Position numbers and translations under genes: made by a program
Shown here: in pieces, positions 18,435 through 27,817 of the stretch
Layout of the letters: each line of letters starts with the position of its first letter
Numbering within the stretch: the first letter of the stretch is position 1
From: Pirellulaceae bacterium
GTDB taxonomy: Bacteria > Planctomycetota > Planctomycetia > Pirellulales > Pirellulaceae
Direction: 5' to 3'
Assembly: GCA_022448315.1 (NCBI GenBank)
Contig: JAKVCA010000020.1
Coordinates: forward strand, 1 to 64,000
Length of the DNA stretch: 64,000 nt
Notes under the pieces: model-generated
Told to the model about the DNA's origin: nothing
What the model saw: the letters and a program-made list of their open reading frames with translations, nothing else
Databases searched by the model: none

Positions 18435-19778
18435 ATGAAAGTCATCAAAAAGGGCCTGAACATTCCGTTGACAGGAGCTCCGGTCCAAGAGGTGGGATCG
18501 AGTCCAGAGACGACCCATGTCGCGTTGATCGGTGATGATTACGTGGGTATGAAGCCCACCATGCTGGTCCAAGTGGGCGACCGAGTGAAATTGGGACAGC
18601 CCGTACTGGAAAACAAAAAATCTCCGGGCATGCTTTTTTGTTCGCCAGGCTCTGGTGAAATCGTCGCGATTAATCGCGGAGAAAAGCGAAAATTTGAGTC
18701 TCTGGTCGTACGTTTGGAAGGGGACGAAGAGGAAACGTTCCAAGCCTACGAAGAAGCGGAACTGTCGAGTTTGGGCCGGGAAAAAGTGGTTGAACAACTC
18801 GTTCAATCGGGCCAATGGACGTCGTTTCGGACTCGTCCCTTCGATGCGGTACCGTCCGTCGATTCGACACCACACTCCATTTTCGTCACTTCAATCGACA
18901 CCAACCCCGGAGCTGCCGACCCCGAACCGATCATTAGTGAGAACCGCGCTGAATTCGCAGCTGGCTTGAAAGTCCTGACCCAGCTGACCGATGGACCCGT
19001 TTTTCTTTGCATCCGAGCGGGTGCTCAAGTCCCCGGCGAAGCAATTGAAGCCGTGAAGGTCGAGGAGTTTTCAGGACCTCACCCCGCTGGACTTCCAGGA
19101 ACACACATCCATTTCCTCGATCCTGTCGGACCCAATAAAACCGTTTGGCACGTCAATTATCAGGACACGATCGCCATTGGTGCCCTTTTCCTCACCGGGC
19201 GGCTTCGAATGGAACGCGTGGTGGCGTTATCGGGTCCCGTCGCCTCCAAACCACGGCTTATCAAAACACGTTTGGGCGCTGATCTGGGTGATTTGACCCG
19301 GGACGAATCGTCTGAATCCAACTTACGTGTGATCTCGGGTAGTTGCCTTGCGGGTCGGACCATGGAGGATTCGAGACAATTTCTGGGACGGTATCACCTA
19401 CAGATCTCCCTCCTTAAGCAAGGAAATGAGAGAGAGTTTCTCGGGTGGCAAAAGCCAGGATTCAATCGTTTCTCCGTGACTCGGGCATTCGCTTCGGCGC
19501 TCACCCCGGGGAAGAAGTTTGCGTTGACCACCAGCACGGAAGGCAGTAAACGGGCCATGGTGCCGATCGGGACCTACGAAACGGTGATGCCCTTGGACAT
19601 TCTTCCGACGCAACTTCTTCGAGCAATCATCGTGGGTGACACGGAAGAGGCTCAGTCTCTGGGCGCGTTGGAACTTTCGGAAGAAGATCTGGCACTCTGT
19701 ACATTCGTGTGCCCTGGCAAGTATGACTACGGCTCGATACTGCGAGCAAATTTGTCTCGTATCGAGAAAGAGGGTTAA
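18435..19778 (+). CDS. nqrA: Na+-translocating NADH:quinone reductase subunit A
   Basis: NqrA is the peripheral, cytoplasmic, quinone-binding subunit of the sodium-pumping NADH:quinone oxidoreductase. At 447 residues it matches the family length. It starts [20 protein letters not shown] and has the barrel-sandwich segment [16 protein letters not shown] and the later [23 protein letters not shown] region typical of NqrA. It has no membrane segments. It is the first gene of a complete six-gene operon; nqrB starts 7 bases after its stop. A Crp/Fnr-like site lies upstream. Confidence 0.95.
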   Translation: MKVIKKGLNIPLTGAPVQEVGSSPETTHVALIGDDYVGMKPTMLVQVGDRVKLGQPVLENKKSPGMLFCSPGSGEIVAINRGEKRKFESLVVRLEGDEEETFQAYEEAELSSLGREKVVEQLVQSGQWTSFRTRPFDAVPSVDSTPHSIFVTSIDTNPGAADPEPIISENRAEFAAGLKVLTQLTDGPVFLCIRAGAQVPGEAIEAVKVEEFSGPHPAGLPGTHIHFLDPVGPNKTVWHVNYQDTIAIGALFLTGRLRMERVVALSGPVASKPRLIKTRLGADLGDLTRDESSESNLRVISGSCLAGRTMEDSRQFLGRYHLQISLLKQGNEREFLGWQKPGFNRFSVTRAFASALTPGKKFALTTSTEGSKRAMVPIGTYETVMPLDILPTQLLRAIIVGDTEEAQSLGALELSEEDLALCTFVCPGKYDYGSILRANLSRIEKEG

Positions 19779-19785
19779 GGCAGCA

Positions 19786-21240
19786 ATGATTCGAAAGCTA
19801 CTCGATTCGATCCACCCCATGTTCGCGAAGGGTGGAAAATTCGAAAAGTTGTATCCGCTGTATGAAGCGCAGGATACCTTTCTCTACACACCCGGCGAAG
19901 TGACGGAAGGCAGTACGCACGTTCGAGATTCGCTCGACCTTAAACGAATGATGACCATGGTCATTATCGCGCTGGGTCCATGCATTTTCTTCGCGTTGTA
20001 CAATACGGGTTGGCAAAGTAACAAAATCATTTCGGAAGCGATTGCCGCCTCGAAGGCTGCGAGTGCCGACACACCGACATCATTCATCCAAGATGAGGGT
20101 GAAAATACGACGTCCGACGGTGGCCCAGAAGCCATCGATGACTCTGGAACCGACACAGCGAACACCGCGGCGACCCCTGAAGTCTTCAAACCGGAAGGCT
20201 GGCGTTACACGGTCATGGACTGGCTGGGCGTTGACTATACTCAGGCCACCACCTTCTACGGTGATCTGTTCAGTACTCGAATCATCGGGTGCATGATTCA
20301 TGGGCTGCTTTTCTTCCTTCCGGTCTACATCGTCTGCATGGCGGTCGGAGGTACCTGCGAGCTCATTTTCAGCATCATCCGCGGTCATGAAATCAACGAG
20401 GGTTTCCTTGTCACAGGCATGTTATTCCCGCTCACCCTTCCGCCGAGCATCCCCCTTTGGGAAGTTGGGCTGGGAATTGCCTTTGGCGTCATCATCGGTA
20501 AGGAAATTTTCGGCGGAACAGGAATGAACTTCCTGAACATCGCCCTTACCGCTCGGGCATTTCTGTACTTCTCTCATGCACCAGAGATGAGCGGTATGAA
20601 AGTCTGGACTGGCGTCGATGGCTACAGCGGAGCGACCTCGCTCGGAGCGTGGGCTGAAGAGGGCGCCGCGGGGATGAATTCGCTTTCCGGATCCGTGAGC
20701 ATTGGTTCGGGCAAGCAAGCTGAGGTCATCGCCGAGTCGATTCCCAACAGTCTCTCATGGTTCAACGCATTCATTGGAAACATGCATGGATCCATGGGAG
20801 AAACTTCGACATTCGCCTGTCTTTTGGGTGCCGTGATTCTGATCGGCGCTGGCATCGGGTCTTGGCGAATCATGGCCAGCATCGTCGCGGGTATGGCAAT
20901 TTTCTCAGTACTGTTGAACGTCATCTCAACGTCTTTCGGAGCTGAAAATGTCCCTGCGATGTTCTCGATGGGGCCGCAATGGCATCTCGTGTTGGGTGGC
21001 TTCGGATTTGGTACGGTGTTCATGGCGACCGATCCAGTCTCTGCGTCCATGACCAACAAAGGTAAGTACATTTACGGTTTTCTGATTGGCTTCATGACCG
21101 TTCTCGTGCGGTGCGTAAATCCCGCTTTCCCCGAAGGAATCATGCTGGCCATATTGTTTGCTAATGTGTTCGCTCCGCTGATCGACTTCTTCGTCGTTCA
21201 AGCTAACGTCAAAAGAAGGATGGCATACAGTGCAACGTGA
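19786..21240 (+). CDS. nqrB: Na+-NQR subunit B, membrane flavoprotein
   Basis: NqrB is the main membrane subunit and carries a covalent FMN and riboflavin. The flavinylation motif DGYSGATSL is at residues 278-286, with Thr284 as the expected FMN acceptor. The ATG at 19786, after GGGTTAAGG, gives 484 residues, about 60-70 more than Vibrio NqrB. The excess is largely a Ser/Thr/Asp/Glu-rich insertion at about residues 86-135, just after the first membrane helix. Several hydrophobic helices follow from about 160 on. Its last codons overlap the nqrC start by 11 bases, which suggests translational coupling. Confidence 0.95.
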   Translation: MIRKLLDSIHPMFAKGGKFEKLYPLYEAQDTFLYTPGEVTEGSTHVRDSLDLKRMMTMVIIALGPCIFFALYNTGWQSNKIISEAIAASKAASADTPTSFIQDEGENTTSDGGPEAIDDSGTDTANTAATPEVFKPEGWRYTVMDWLGVDYTQATTFYGDLFSTRIIGCMIHGLLFFLPVYIVCMAVGGTCELIFSIIRGHEINEGFLVTGMLFPLTLPPSIPLWEVGLGIAFGVIIGKEIFGGTGMNFLNIALTARAFLYFSHAPEMSGMKVWTGVDGYSGATSLGAWAEEGAAGMNSLSGSVSIGSGKQAEVIAESIPNSLSWFNAFIGNMHGSMGETSTFACLLGAVILIGAGIGSWRIMASIVAGMAIFSVLLNVISTSFGAENVPAMFSMGPQWHLVLGGFGFGTVFMATDPVSASMTNKGKYIYGFLIGFMTVLVRCVNPAFPEGIMLAILFANVFAPLIDFFVVQANVKRRMAYSAT

Positions 21241-22036
21241 TAGTATCGCCAACACCTTTATCGTCGCAGTCAGCCTATGTGTTGTTTGCGCCGTCCTGGT
21301 TTCGAGTGCCGCGGTTGGACTTCGAACGCGGCAAGATGAAAACAAAAAACTGGACAAGCAGAAGAACATTCTGCTTGCGGCTGGACTCATGGAAGGTCAG
21401 GAAACGTCAGAGGAGATCGAAAAGACCTACGATTCACGGGTAAAGCCATTGCTGATCAACCTGGACAGCGGAGAAGTCGTTGAGGGCGAAGATCCCACCT
21501 CTTTCGACCCCATCAAAGACGCGAAAAGCGGCGAAGATGATCTGCGGATTGTCCTGGACGACGATCCGGCGGGCATCAAGGTCCGCGAGAACAAAGAAGT
21601 GATCTACAAGATTTCTGATTCGTCCGGCAACACCCAGCAGTACGTATTTCCCATTCGGGGATATGGACTCTGGTCCACGCTCTACGGCTACATCGCCTTG
21701 GACAATGATATGGAGACGGTGAATGGAATCAGCTATTACCAACACGCGGAAACACCGGGACTTGGTGGCGAGGTCGACAATCCGTCGTGGAAGGCGCAGT
21801 GGAAAGGTAAAAAGATTTACGACATCAAAGAGTCCGAGGGCGTGCCCAAGCGTTCTGTAGAACTAACGGTCAAAAAGGGAAACGGCATGACCGATTATGA
21901 GATTGATGGCCTTTCCGGTGCATCGATCACCGGCAAGGGTGTCGAAAACATGATCAAATTTTGGTTTGGAGAAAAAGGCTACTTACCCTTCATACAAAAC
22001 ACGGTTCCCACGTCCGGGATCCCCACCGGCGCTTAA
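21230..22036 (+). CDS. nqrC: Na+-NQR subunit C, covalent FMN subunit
   Basis: NqrC has one N-terminal membrane helix (about residues 8-30) and a periplasmic FMN-binding domain. The flavinylation motif reads D-G-L-S-G-A-S at residues 226-232, so the acceptor here would be Ser232 in place of the more usual Thr. The GTG start overlaps the end of nqrB and is preceded at 9 bases by AGAAGGA, which decides it. The 268-residue length suits the family. ApbE-type transferase is expected to attach the FMN; such a gene follows the operon. Confidence 0.95.
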   Translation: MQRDSIANTFIVAVSLCVVCAVLVSSAAVGLRTRQDENKKLDKQKNILLAAGLMEGQETSEEIEKTYDSRVKPLLINLDSGEVVEGEDPTSFDPIKDAKSGEDDLRIVLDDDPAGIKVRENKEVIYKISDSSGNTQQYVFPIRGYGLWSTLYGYIALDNDMETVNGISYYQHAETPGLGGEVDNPSWKAQWKGKKIYDIKESEGVPKRSVELTVKKGNGMTDYEIDGLSGASITGKGVENMIKFWFGEKGYLPFIQNTVPTSGIPTGA

Positions 22037-22050
22037 TTGGAGTAGTGTCA

Positions 22051-22677
22051 ATGGCAAAGAAGTCGTTTAAGCAGATCCTGCTTGACCCGCTCTTTAACAA
22101 CAACCCGATCGCATTGCAGATCTTGGGGATCTGCTCGGCCCTCGCAGTGACCACCAAACTCGACAAGTCACTGGTCATGTCGGCTGCAGTCGTTGTCGTG
22201 ACCGCATTTTCAAGCGGTGCGATCGCCTTGATTAGAAACAGAATCCCAAACAGCATTCGAATCATCGTCCAAATGACGGTCATCGCCTCAGCGGTGATTG
22301 TGGTGGACCAGGTGATCAAGGCGTTCGCTTATGACCTGAGCAAGGAACTATCGGTGTTTGTCGGACTGATCATCACCAACTGCATCGTGATGGGCCGAGC
22401 GGAGGGATTTGCGATGCAGAACACCGTCGCTGACAGCTTCGTCGACGGAATCGGCAACGGACTTGGATACAGCGTCATTCTGGTTGTGGTGGGGTTTGTA
22501 CGAGAATTGTTCGGGTCAGGATCGCTTTTGGGCTTTCAATTATTGCCATTATCAAAAAATGGCGGATGGTACGAACCCGACGGCATGATGCTCCTGTCAC
22601 CGAGTGCATTTTTCATCATCGGTATCTTCATTTGGGTGCTGAGAACCTTCAAAACTGATCAAGTGGAGGCTGAGTAA
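22051..22677 (+). CDS. nqrD: Na+-NQR subunit D
   Basis: NqrD is a six-helix membrane subunit related to NqrE and to RnfE/RnfA. Starting at the ATG at 22051, 14 bases after nqrC, it has 208 residues. [23 protein letters not shown] near the N-terminus contains the conserved Cys, and [17 protein letters not shown] carries the second Cys; with NqrE these bind the membrane-embedded iron centre. The overall helix pattern is normal. NqrE starts 6 bases downstream. Confidence 0.95.
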   Translation: MAKKSFKQILLDPLFNNNPIALQILGICSALAVTTKLDKSLVMSAAVVVVTAFSSGAIALIRNRIPNSIRIIVQMTVIASAVIVVDQVIKAFAYDLSKELSVFVGLIITNCIVMGRAEGFAMQNTVADSFVDGIGNGLGYSVILVVVGFVRELFGSGSLLGFQLLPLSKNGGWYEPDGMMLLSPSAFFIIGIFIWVLRTFKTDQVEAE

Positions 22678-22683
22678 CACGCC

Positions 22684-23292
22684 ATGGATTACATCAGTCT
22701 ATTTTTGCGGTCCGCCTTCGTCGAAAATCTAGCACTGACCTACTTCCTAGGGATGTGCACGTTTCTGGCGGTGTCGAAAAACGTAAAAACCGCTTTGGGT
22801 CTCGGAGTTGCCGTGATCGTTATCCAAACGATCACCATACCGGTTAACAACCTGTTGTACGAATTCATTCTTAAGGCGGGTGCGCTAAGTTGGACGGGCA
22901 GCTCGTACATGGGCGATCTGGATCTAAGCTACCTCGGGTACATCAGCTACATCGGGACGATTGCGGCCATGGTTCAGATGCTGGAGATGGTTCTCGACCG
23001 CTTCTTCCCGGCCCTGTACAACACCCTTGGAATTTTCCTGCCTCTGATCACTGTGAACTGTGCGATCCTTGGTGGAACGTTGTTTATGGTCGAGCGCGAA
23101 TACGATTTTGCCGAGGCCTGTGTTTTCGGACTGGGATCCGGAGTCGGTTGGGCTTTGGCAATCGCTGCCCTCGCCGGAATCCGCGAAAAGATACGCTACA
23201 GCGATGTCCCAGCCGGCCTACGCGGGTTGGGCATTACATTTGTGACGGTTGGCTTGATGGCACTCGGTTTTATGGCCTTCTCCGGGGTTTAA
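22684..23292 (+). CDS. nqrE: Na+-NQR subunit E
   Basis: NqrE is a six-helix membrane subunit, 202 residues, of the usual length. The conserved Cys residues are in [13 protein letters not shown] (about residue 25) and [10 protein letters not shown] (about residue 120), where the iron-sulfur centre shared with NqrD sits. The VNNLLYEF and [13 protein letters not shown] segments are typical. It lies 6 bases after nqrD and 43 bases before nqrF. Confidence 0.95.
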   Translation: MDYISLFLRSAFVENLALTYFLGMCTFLAVSKNVKTALGLGVAVIVIQTITIPVNNLLYEFILKAGALSWTGSSYMGDLDLSYLGYISYIGTIAAMVQMLEMVLDRFFPALYNTLGIFLPLITVNCAILGGTLFMVEREYDFAEACVFGLGSGVGWALAIAALAGIREKIRYSDVPAGLRGLGITFVTVGLMALGFMAFSGV

Positions 23293-23335
23293 CTGTTTTT
23301 GTCCCTCGTGACCCTAACAAAAGACGAGCAATTCC

Positions 23336-24556
23336 ATGTTGGAAGTGATTTACGGTGTTTTCTTTTTCGTCATCGTGGTTATCGCATTGGTGATCGTGAT
23401 TCTTCTTGCTAAGCGGGCTCTGGTAGCCAGCGGTGACGTCACCATCACCATCAATGAGCAAAAAGAGATCAAGGTCCCGGCCGGCGGAAAGCTCCTCGGA
23501 GCACTGGCGGGAGAGGGCATCTTCATCTCGAGCGCCTGCGGTGGGGGTGGTACATGTGCCCAGTGCAAAGTCAAGGTTGTCGAAGGTGGCGGTGACATTC
23601 TTGCGACGGAAAAGACACACATCAGCAACCGCGAGGCTCGCGAAGGCGAACGTCTGAGCTGCCAGGTCGCGGTGAAACAGGACATGAAGGTCGAAGTTCC
23701 TCCTGAAGTTTTCGAGACAAAAAAGTGGGAATGCACTGTCCGATCCAACGACAATGTCGCCACCTTCATCAAGGAGTTGGTGTTAGAACTGCCGGAAGGG
23801 GAGAACGTCGATTTTAGAGCGGGTGGTTACATCCAGATCGAATGTCCGCCGCACGTCGTGAATTACAAAGACTTTGTGGTTGATGAAAAATTCCACGAGG
23901 ACTGGGACAAGTACAACATCTGGCAGTTCGTATCCAAGGTCGACGAAGATGTGGTGAGAGCCTACTCCATGGCAAATTACCCGGGAGAAAAAGGCATCAT
24001 TATGCTTAATGTTCGCGTCGCGACTCCTCCGCCACGCAACCCCGAGCTCCCACCCGGCAAGATGTCAAGTTACATCTTCAACTTGAAAGAAGGGGATAAG
24101 GTCACAATATCAGGTCCCTATGGCGAATTCTTCATCAAAGAAAGCGACGCCGAGATGGTTTACATCGGTGGTGGAGCTGGGATGGCTCCGCTTCGCAGCC
24201 ATATCTTTGAATTGTTCAAGAACTTAAGAACCGGCAGGAAAGTGACGTATTGGTACGGTGGACGGAGTATGCGGGAACTTTTCTACGTGGATCACTTTCG
24301 GGCAATCGAAAAAGAATTCCCCAACTTCCAATTCAACATTGCCCTTTCGGAACCGCTCCCAGAAGATAATTGGACCGGGTACCAAGGTTTCATTCACCAA
24401 GTCCTGTTGGAAAACTACCTGGGTAAGCATGCCGCCCCCGAGGACATTGAGTATTACATCTGCGGACCGCCGATGATGAACTCGGCGGTGTTCAAGATGT
24501 TGGACGACTTGGGCGTGGAACCCGAGAACATCGCGTTCGACGATTTTGGCGGCTAG
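23336..24556 (+). CDS. nqrF: Na+-NQR subunit F, NADH dehydrogenase and [2Fe-2S] subunit
   Basis: NqrF takes electrons from NADH. This 406-residue protein has an N-terminal membrane anchor (about residues 5-25) and a ferredoxin domain with cluster ligands Cys68, Cys74, Cys77 and Cys109. An FAD domain ([11 protein letters not shown]) and an NADH-binding domain ([28 protein letters not shown]) follow. Order and length match the family. A strong intrinsic terminator follows at 24642-24677, so the six-gene operon seems to end here and the maturation gene downstream probably has its own promoter. Confidence 0.96.
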   Translation: MLEVIYGVFFFVIVVIALVIVILLAKRALVASGDVTITINEQKEIKVPAGGKLLGALAGEGIFISSACGGGGTCAQCKVKVVEGGGDILATEKTHISNREAREGERLSCQVAVKQDMKVEVPPEVFETKKWECTVRSNDNVATFIKELVLELPEGENVDFRAGGYIQIECPPHVVNYKDFVVDEKFHEDWDKYNIWQFVSKVDEDVVRAYSMANYPGEKGIIMLNVRVATPPPRNPELPPGKMSSYIFNLKEGDKVTISGPYGEFFIKESDAEMVYIGGGAGMAPLRSHIFELFKNLRTGRKVTYWYGGRSMRELFYVDHFRAIEKEFPNFQFNIALSEPLPEDNWTGYQGFIHQVLLENYLGKHAAPEDIEYYICGPPMMNSAVFKMLDDLGVEPENIAFDDFGG

Positions 24557-24617
24557 TTTTTTCGAGAGGCATCGCGTGGGGCGCCTTGCGTTCAACGCGG
24601 GTTCCTAACAAAAAATG

Positions 24618-24633
24618 ATGACAATATTGTCAT
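24618..24633. promoter_or_regulatory. Perfect 16-bp palindrome between nqrF and apbE-nqrM
   Basis: ATGACAATATTGTCAT is a perfect inverted repeat 61 bases after the nqrF stop and just before the intrinsic terminator. It may be an operator for the downstream gene or an mRNA end element. The regulator type was not recognised. Confidence 0.3.
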
Positions 24634-24641
24634 ATGAGATG

Positions 24642-24677
24642 AACCCACGTTCTCCTCGCCGAGACGTGGGTTTTTTT
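24642..24677 (+). terminator. Intrinsic terminator of the nqr operon
   Basis: A perfect 9-bp stem, AACCCACGT (24642-24650) with ACGTGGGTT (24664-24672), is followed by an uninterrupted T-run to 24677. The form is that of a rho-independent terminator. Confidence 0.85.
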
Positions 24678-24709
24678 ATGAAATCAAGTTTCAACGTAGA
24701 GGTCCACCG

Positions 24710-26020
24710 ATGCTACAGTTATTCGCAGGTCGAAGCTTACTCGTCGGCCAGACGCATTGGATCTTCGCCATCGCAGTGGTCTTTTCGACTTGGTTGTTGA
24801 ACACATCAGCGGGCGAGGATATTTTTCGCGGCCCGACCATGGGCACAACCTTCGAGGTCATCGTCAATGCGAAAGGACTGGACCTGAACCTTGACGAAGC
24901 GGGAACCGCGATCGCCAACGAACTTCAAGCAGTCAATCTGTTGATGTCGACCTACCTCGAGGATTCGGAGATCTCACAATTCAATCGCTTCGATTCCGAA
25001 GGCTGGTTTCCTGTCTCCACTCCGACTTACAAGGTCATTGCGCGGGCTCAGGAAATTGCGAGAGCTTCGGAAGGCGCTTTTGACATCACCATCGGGCCAA
25101 TCGTCAATCGATGGAGCTTTGGGCCCAACAAGGACATTGAAACAACACCAGACGCTTCGGAAACCAAAGCGATTCTAGAGCGGGTCGGGTACCAGTATCT
25201 GGAACTGCAGGCTGAGCCTCCTGCAATCCGAAAGCTCAAACCCGCGTTGGAGATCGACCTTAGCGGCATCGCAAAAGGCTTTGCCGTCGATCAGGTCACA
25301 GCTCGCCTTGAATCGATGGGCATCGAGTCTTATCTGGTCGAGGTCGGCGGTGAAGTTCGTTGTCGAGGCAAAAAATCAAACGGTGCTCCGTGGAAGACCG
25401 GGATCCGCCGACCGATTCCGGGCCGCGGGGAAATCGTTGAGGCCGTCGTCCTTGACAGCCGTTCGATCGCAACCTCCGGAGACTATGAGAATTTTGTCCT
25501 GATCGATGGAGTGTCCTATTCGCACACCATTGATCCAAAGACAGGTTTCCCGATTCAAAATGGTCTGACCAGTGTTTCGGTTGTCGCTGACGATTGCATG
25601 ACGGCGGATGCTTTGGCGACTGCTGTCTCGGTGCTGGGACATCAAAAAGGGGAGGACCTTGTCAAATCCATGGGGGGCACCTTATTCACCATTACACGGT
25701 CCAACGGGCAATTCCTTGAACAGTGGTCGACCAACTTTCCGCTGACCACAAACAAGGAACCCGAGCCCGCTCCGTTTTGGGGGTTGCTGCTGGCGGGGTT
25801 CGTCATTTTTGGGGTCGCTATCGTCGCCATGAGTGTTGGTGTCATCTTCAGCAATCGGCAAATCAAGGGGTCGTGCGGTGGAATTGCGGCACTTAATCAA
25901 GGACGTCTGTCCCCCGCTTGTGACATGTGTGGTCAGAAAACGACGGAATGCCAAGAGCTTCAAGATGCGATCAGAGCAAAGCAGGTTGACGAACCTGGAG
26001 CGGCCTCCGACAACCTCTAG
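24710..26020 (+). CDS. ApbE flavin transferase fused to NqrM-like Na+-NQR maturation domain
   Basis: Residues 1-345 are ApbE, the FAD:protein FMN transferase that attaches FMN to NqrB and NqrC. It has an N-terminal membrane or signal segment (16-33), GPTMGTTFEV (41-50), DLSGIAKGFAVD (183-194), SHTIDPKTGFP (271-281) and the Mg-binding DDCMTADALATA (294-305). The last 80 residues match NqrM. They comprise a membrane helix (about 357-380) with the MSVGVIF sequence, then IKGSCGG (Cys389) and three more Cys at 404, 407 and 414. NqrM is thought to deliver iron to the NqrD/E centre and is normally a separate small protein encoded next to apbE. Here both functions are one 436-residue chain, 153 bases after nqrF. 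It ends 4 bases before the convergent TPR gene. Confidence 0.92.
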   Translation: MLQLFAGRSLLVGQTHWIFAIAVVFSTWLLNTSAGEDIFRGPTMGTTFEVIVNAKGLDLNLDEAGTAIANELQAVNLLMSTYLEDSEISQFNRFDSEGWFPVSTPTYKVIARAQEIARASEGAFDITIGPIVNRWSFGPNKDIETTPDASETKAILERVGYQYLELQAEPPAIRKLKPALEIDLSGIAKGFAVDQVTARLESMGIESYLVEVGGEVRCRGKKSNGAPWKTGIRRPIPGRGEIVEAVVLDSRSIATSGDYENFVLIDGVSYSHTIDPKTGFPIQNGLTSVSVVADDCMTADALATAVSVLGHQKGEDLVKSMGGTLFTITRSNGQFLEQWSTNFPLTTNKEPEPAPFWGLLLAGFVIFGVAIVAMSVGVIFSNRQIKGSCGGIAALNQGRLSPACDMCGQKTTECQELQDAIRAKQVDEPGAASDNL

Positions 26021-26024
26021 TCCG

Positions 26025-27437
26025 TCATCTCAGCGGACCCGAGTTTGCGGGTAACGCTTGCAGGCGTTGCAGCAACTCCTCAGCCCGTCGCTTATGCATG
26101 AAGACCCCGGGCGCGGCAATGGCAACTTCCAGAAGCTTGATCGCCTCATTCATTCGACCCTGATCACTCTGGAAGAACGCGAGAAAAAAAGCGGTATCGC
26201 GGTCGATCGAGACTCCCGAAGCCTCAGCCTGCTGCTCCAGGCGACTCATGAGTTTCTTACCATTCAGCTTGCTGCCCTGCGAGTACTCCAGCCAGCCAGC
26301 GACCGAAAGAACATTCAATTGGTTCGGACTAATTCTCAGATTCTTCAATGCAAGGCGACGAGCGAGGCTACGACTTTGCAAGTCGGTATCCGCTGCGAGG
26401 GCGAGAGCGTAGAGATTTGAGTAACCCAGATTGTTGGGAGCCAGGCGAGTCAGACTCTCGAACAAACGTTGGGCCGCCTCGATTTCACCCGTCATGAACC
26501 TCGCTTGCCCTTCAAGGAGCACCATTGTTGCATTGGGAGTCTCGGATCGTTCCGCCTCCGCAATGATTTTCAGAGCACGATCCGGATCGTCCATCTCCAG
26601 AAACAATTGAGTCATCCCGACCAAGGCTCTCGGATCATCCCGGTGCCGTGCTGTGGCCTTGTCCAGGAATCCTCGGGCTTGTTTGTATTGCTTTGCCCGA
26701 ATCGCCATGGAAGCCATCTGCACTTCGGCGGGAGCAAGCTCTGGAACGAGTTCGGAACAATCTTCCAAGTACTTGCTCGCCGAGTCATAATCTTCCAACT
26801 GGAAAGCCGTTTCCCCGAGGCGTTTTAAAACCGAGGGATCGTCAGGAAGGCGGCGATCAAGATCACAAAGGTAATCCAACGCCTCCTTGTTCCGACCCTG
26901 CGCCAAAGCAACATTCGCATAGCCATCCAGGGTTCGCGTCTCAAAATGATCCTGCAGGTTTGAAGACCATCCTCCGTCGTCACATAGCCGTTCTGCTTTT
27001 TCAAAGTGCGCCAGAGCATCGGCGAATCGGTTCTCTCGAAATGCCAGCCGCCCCAACTCAATAAAAACCTCGGGGTAGTCGGGCGTTAAAACCGAAGCCT
27101 TTTCCAGTGCGGCGGCGGCGCGTTGTTGATCGCCAGAGGCGAGATGACACACGCCCAGTAGCAATTCTCGGCTGACCCGAGCACGCGGTTCCATGGAATA
27201 AGGTTCCAGCAAGCGATCGACGTAATTGCCCTCGCCCGTTACAAATGCCTTGGCGAGATCCTCTGCAAACTGGCGTCGCTGGACCCTTTCGGACTCAGGT
27301 CGGGGAGCGACATTATAGACGGCTGAAGCGACTGCTTGAGCTCGAACTGCCGCCAACTCGGGACGGTCCTGAGCCGACGCCATTGAGGCAAACGCAGCCC
27401 AAAGCACGACGATGATCTCAAAGTTTTTTTTGATCAT
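26025..27437 (-). CDS. Secreted TPR-repeat protein
   Basis: The start at 27437 (MIKKNFEIIVVLWAAFASMASA) gives 470 residues with a clear signal peptide to about residue 23; GGTGAG lies just upstream. The rest is a run of about ten tetratricopeptide-like helix pairs. Examples are YPEVFIELGRLAFRENRFADALAHFEKAE and DPSVLKRLGETAFQLEDYDSASKYLEDC. TPR proteins bind other proteins, and the partner is not evident. The longer start at 27449 adds four residues only. It is convergent with the apbE-nqrM gene, so it is probably not part of the NQR unit. Confidence 0.85.
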   Translation of the reverse strand: MIKKNFEIIVVLWAAFASMASAQDRPELAAVRAQAVASAVYNVAPRPESERVQRRQFAEDLAKAFVTGEGNYVDRLLEPYSMEPRARVSRELLLGVCHLASGDQQRAAAALEKASVLTPDYPEVFIELGRLAFRENRFADALAHFEKAERLCDDGGWSSNLQDHFETRTLDGYANVALAQGRNKEALDYLCDLDRRLPDDPSVLKRLGETAFQLEDYDSASKYLEDCSELVPELAPAEVQMASMAIRAKQYKQARGFLDKATARHRDDPRALVGMTQLFLEMDDPDRALKIIAEAERSETPNATMVLLEGQARFMTGEIEAAQRLFESLTRLAPNNLGYSNLYALALAADTDLQSRSLARRLALKNLRISPNQLNVLSVAGWLEYSQGSKLNGKKLMSRLEQQAEASGVSIDRDTAFFLAFFQSDQGRMNEAIKLLEVAIAAPGVFMHKRRAEELLQRLQALPANSGPLR

Positions 27438-27449
27438 GTTTCTCACCAT

Positions 27450-27817
27450 CTCGAGTCAATAAAAGGCGGTGACGCAGGAACCATGCTCCGCGGGCACGGT
27501 TGGAGTTTCGAAGCGGTGTCTCGGAAATTTCACAACCGCGCGCCCATTCAGACTACCCCACGTCCTCAACGCTTCCCAATTTTTGTGGATAAGCCGCATG
27601 CGGGTCAATCGCGATCCCTGCTTCTTCCTCCAGATTGCTTCCACGTATCGTCAATCGTTTCCACGATTGGTCTCAAGATTCACTACAATACGTCGGTTTC
27701 AAGAAGATGCATCTTGATCGTCCACCTGAACGTTTTCTTCCATGTTTTCCTGCCGATACGCTCAATGAAGCGAAGGTCGATTGAAAACGTTGACACTCGG
27801 CCCGAAGGGCCGATCCT
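27450..27817. other. Intergenic region between divergent genes
   Basis: About 370 bases upstream of both the TPR gene and the ABC permease. The open frames seen here have no protein character. GAAGGG at 27804-27809 is a ribosome binding site for the TTG start at 27818. Confidence 0.45.
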
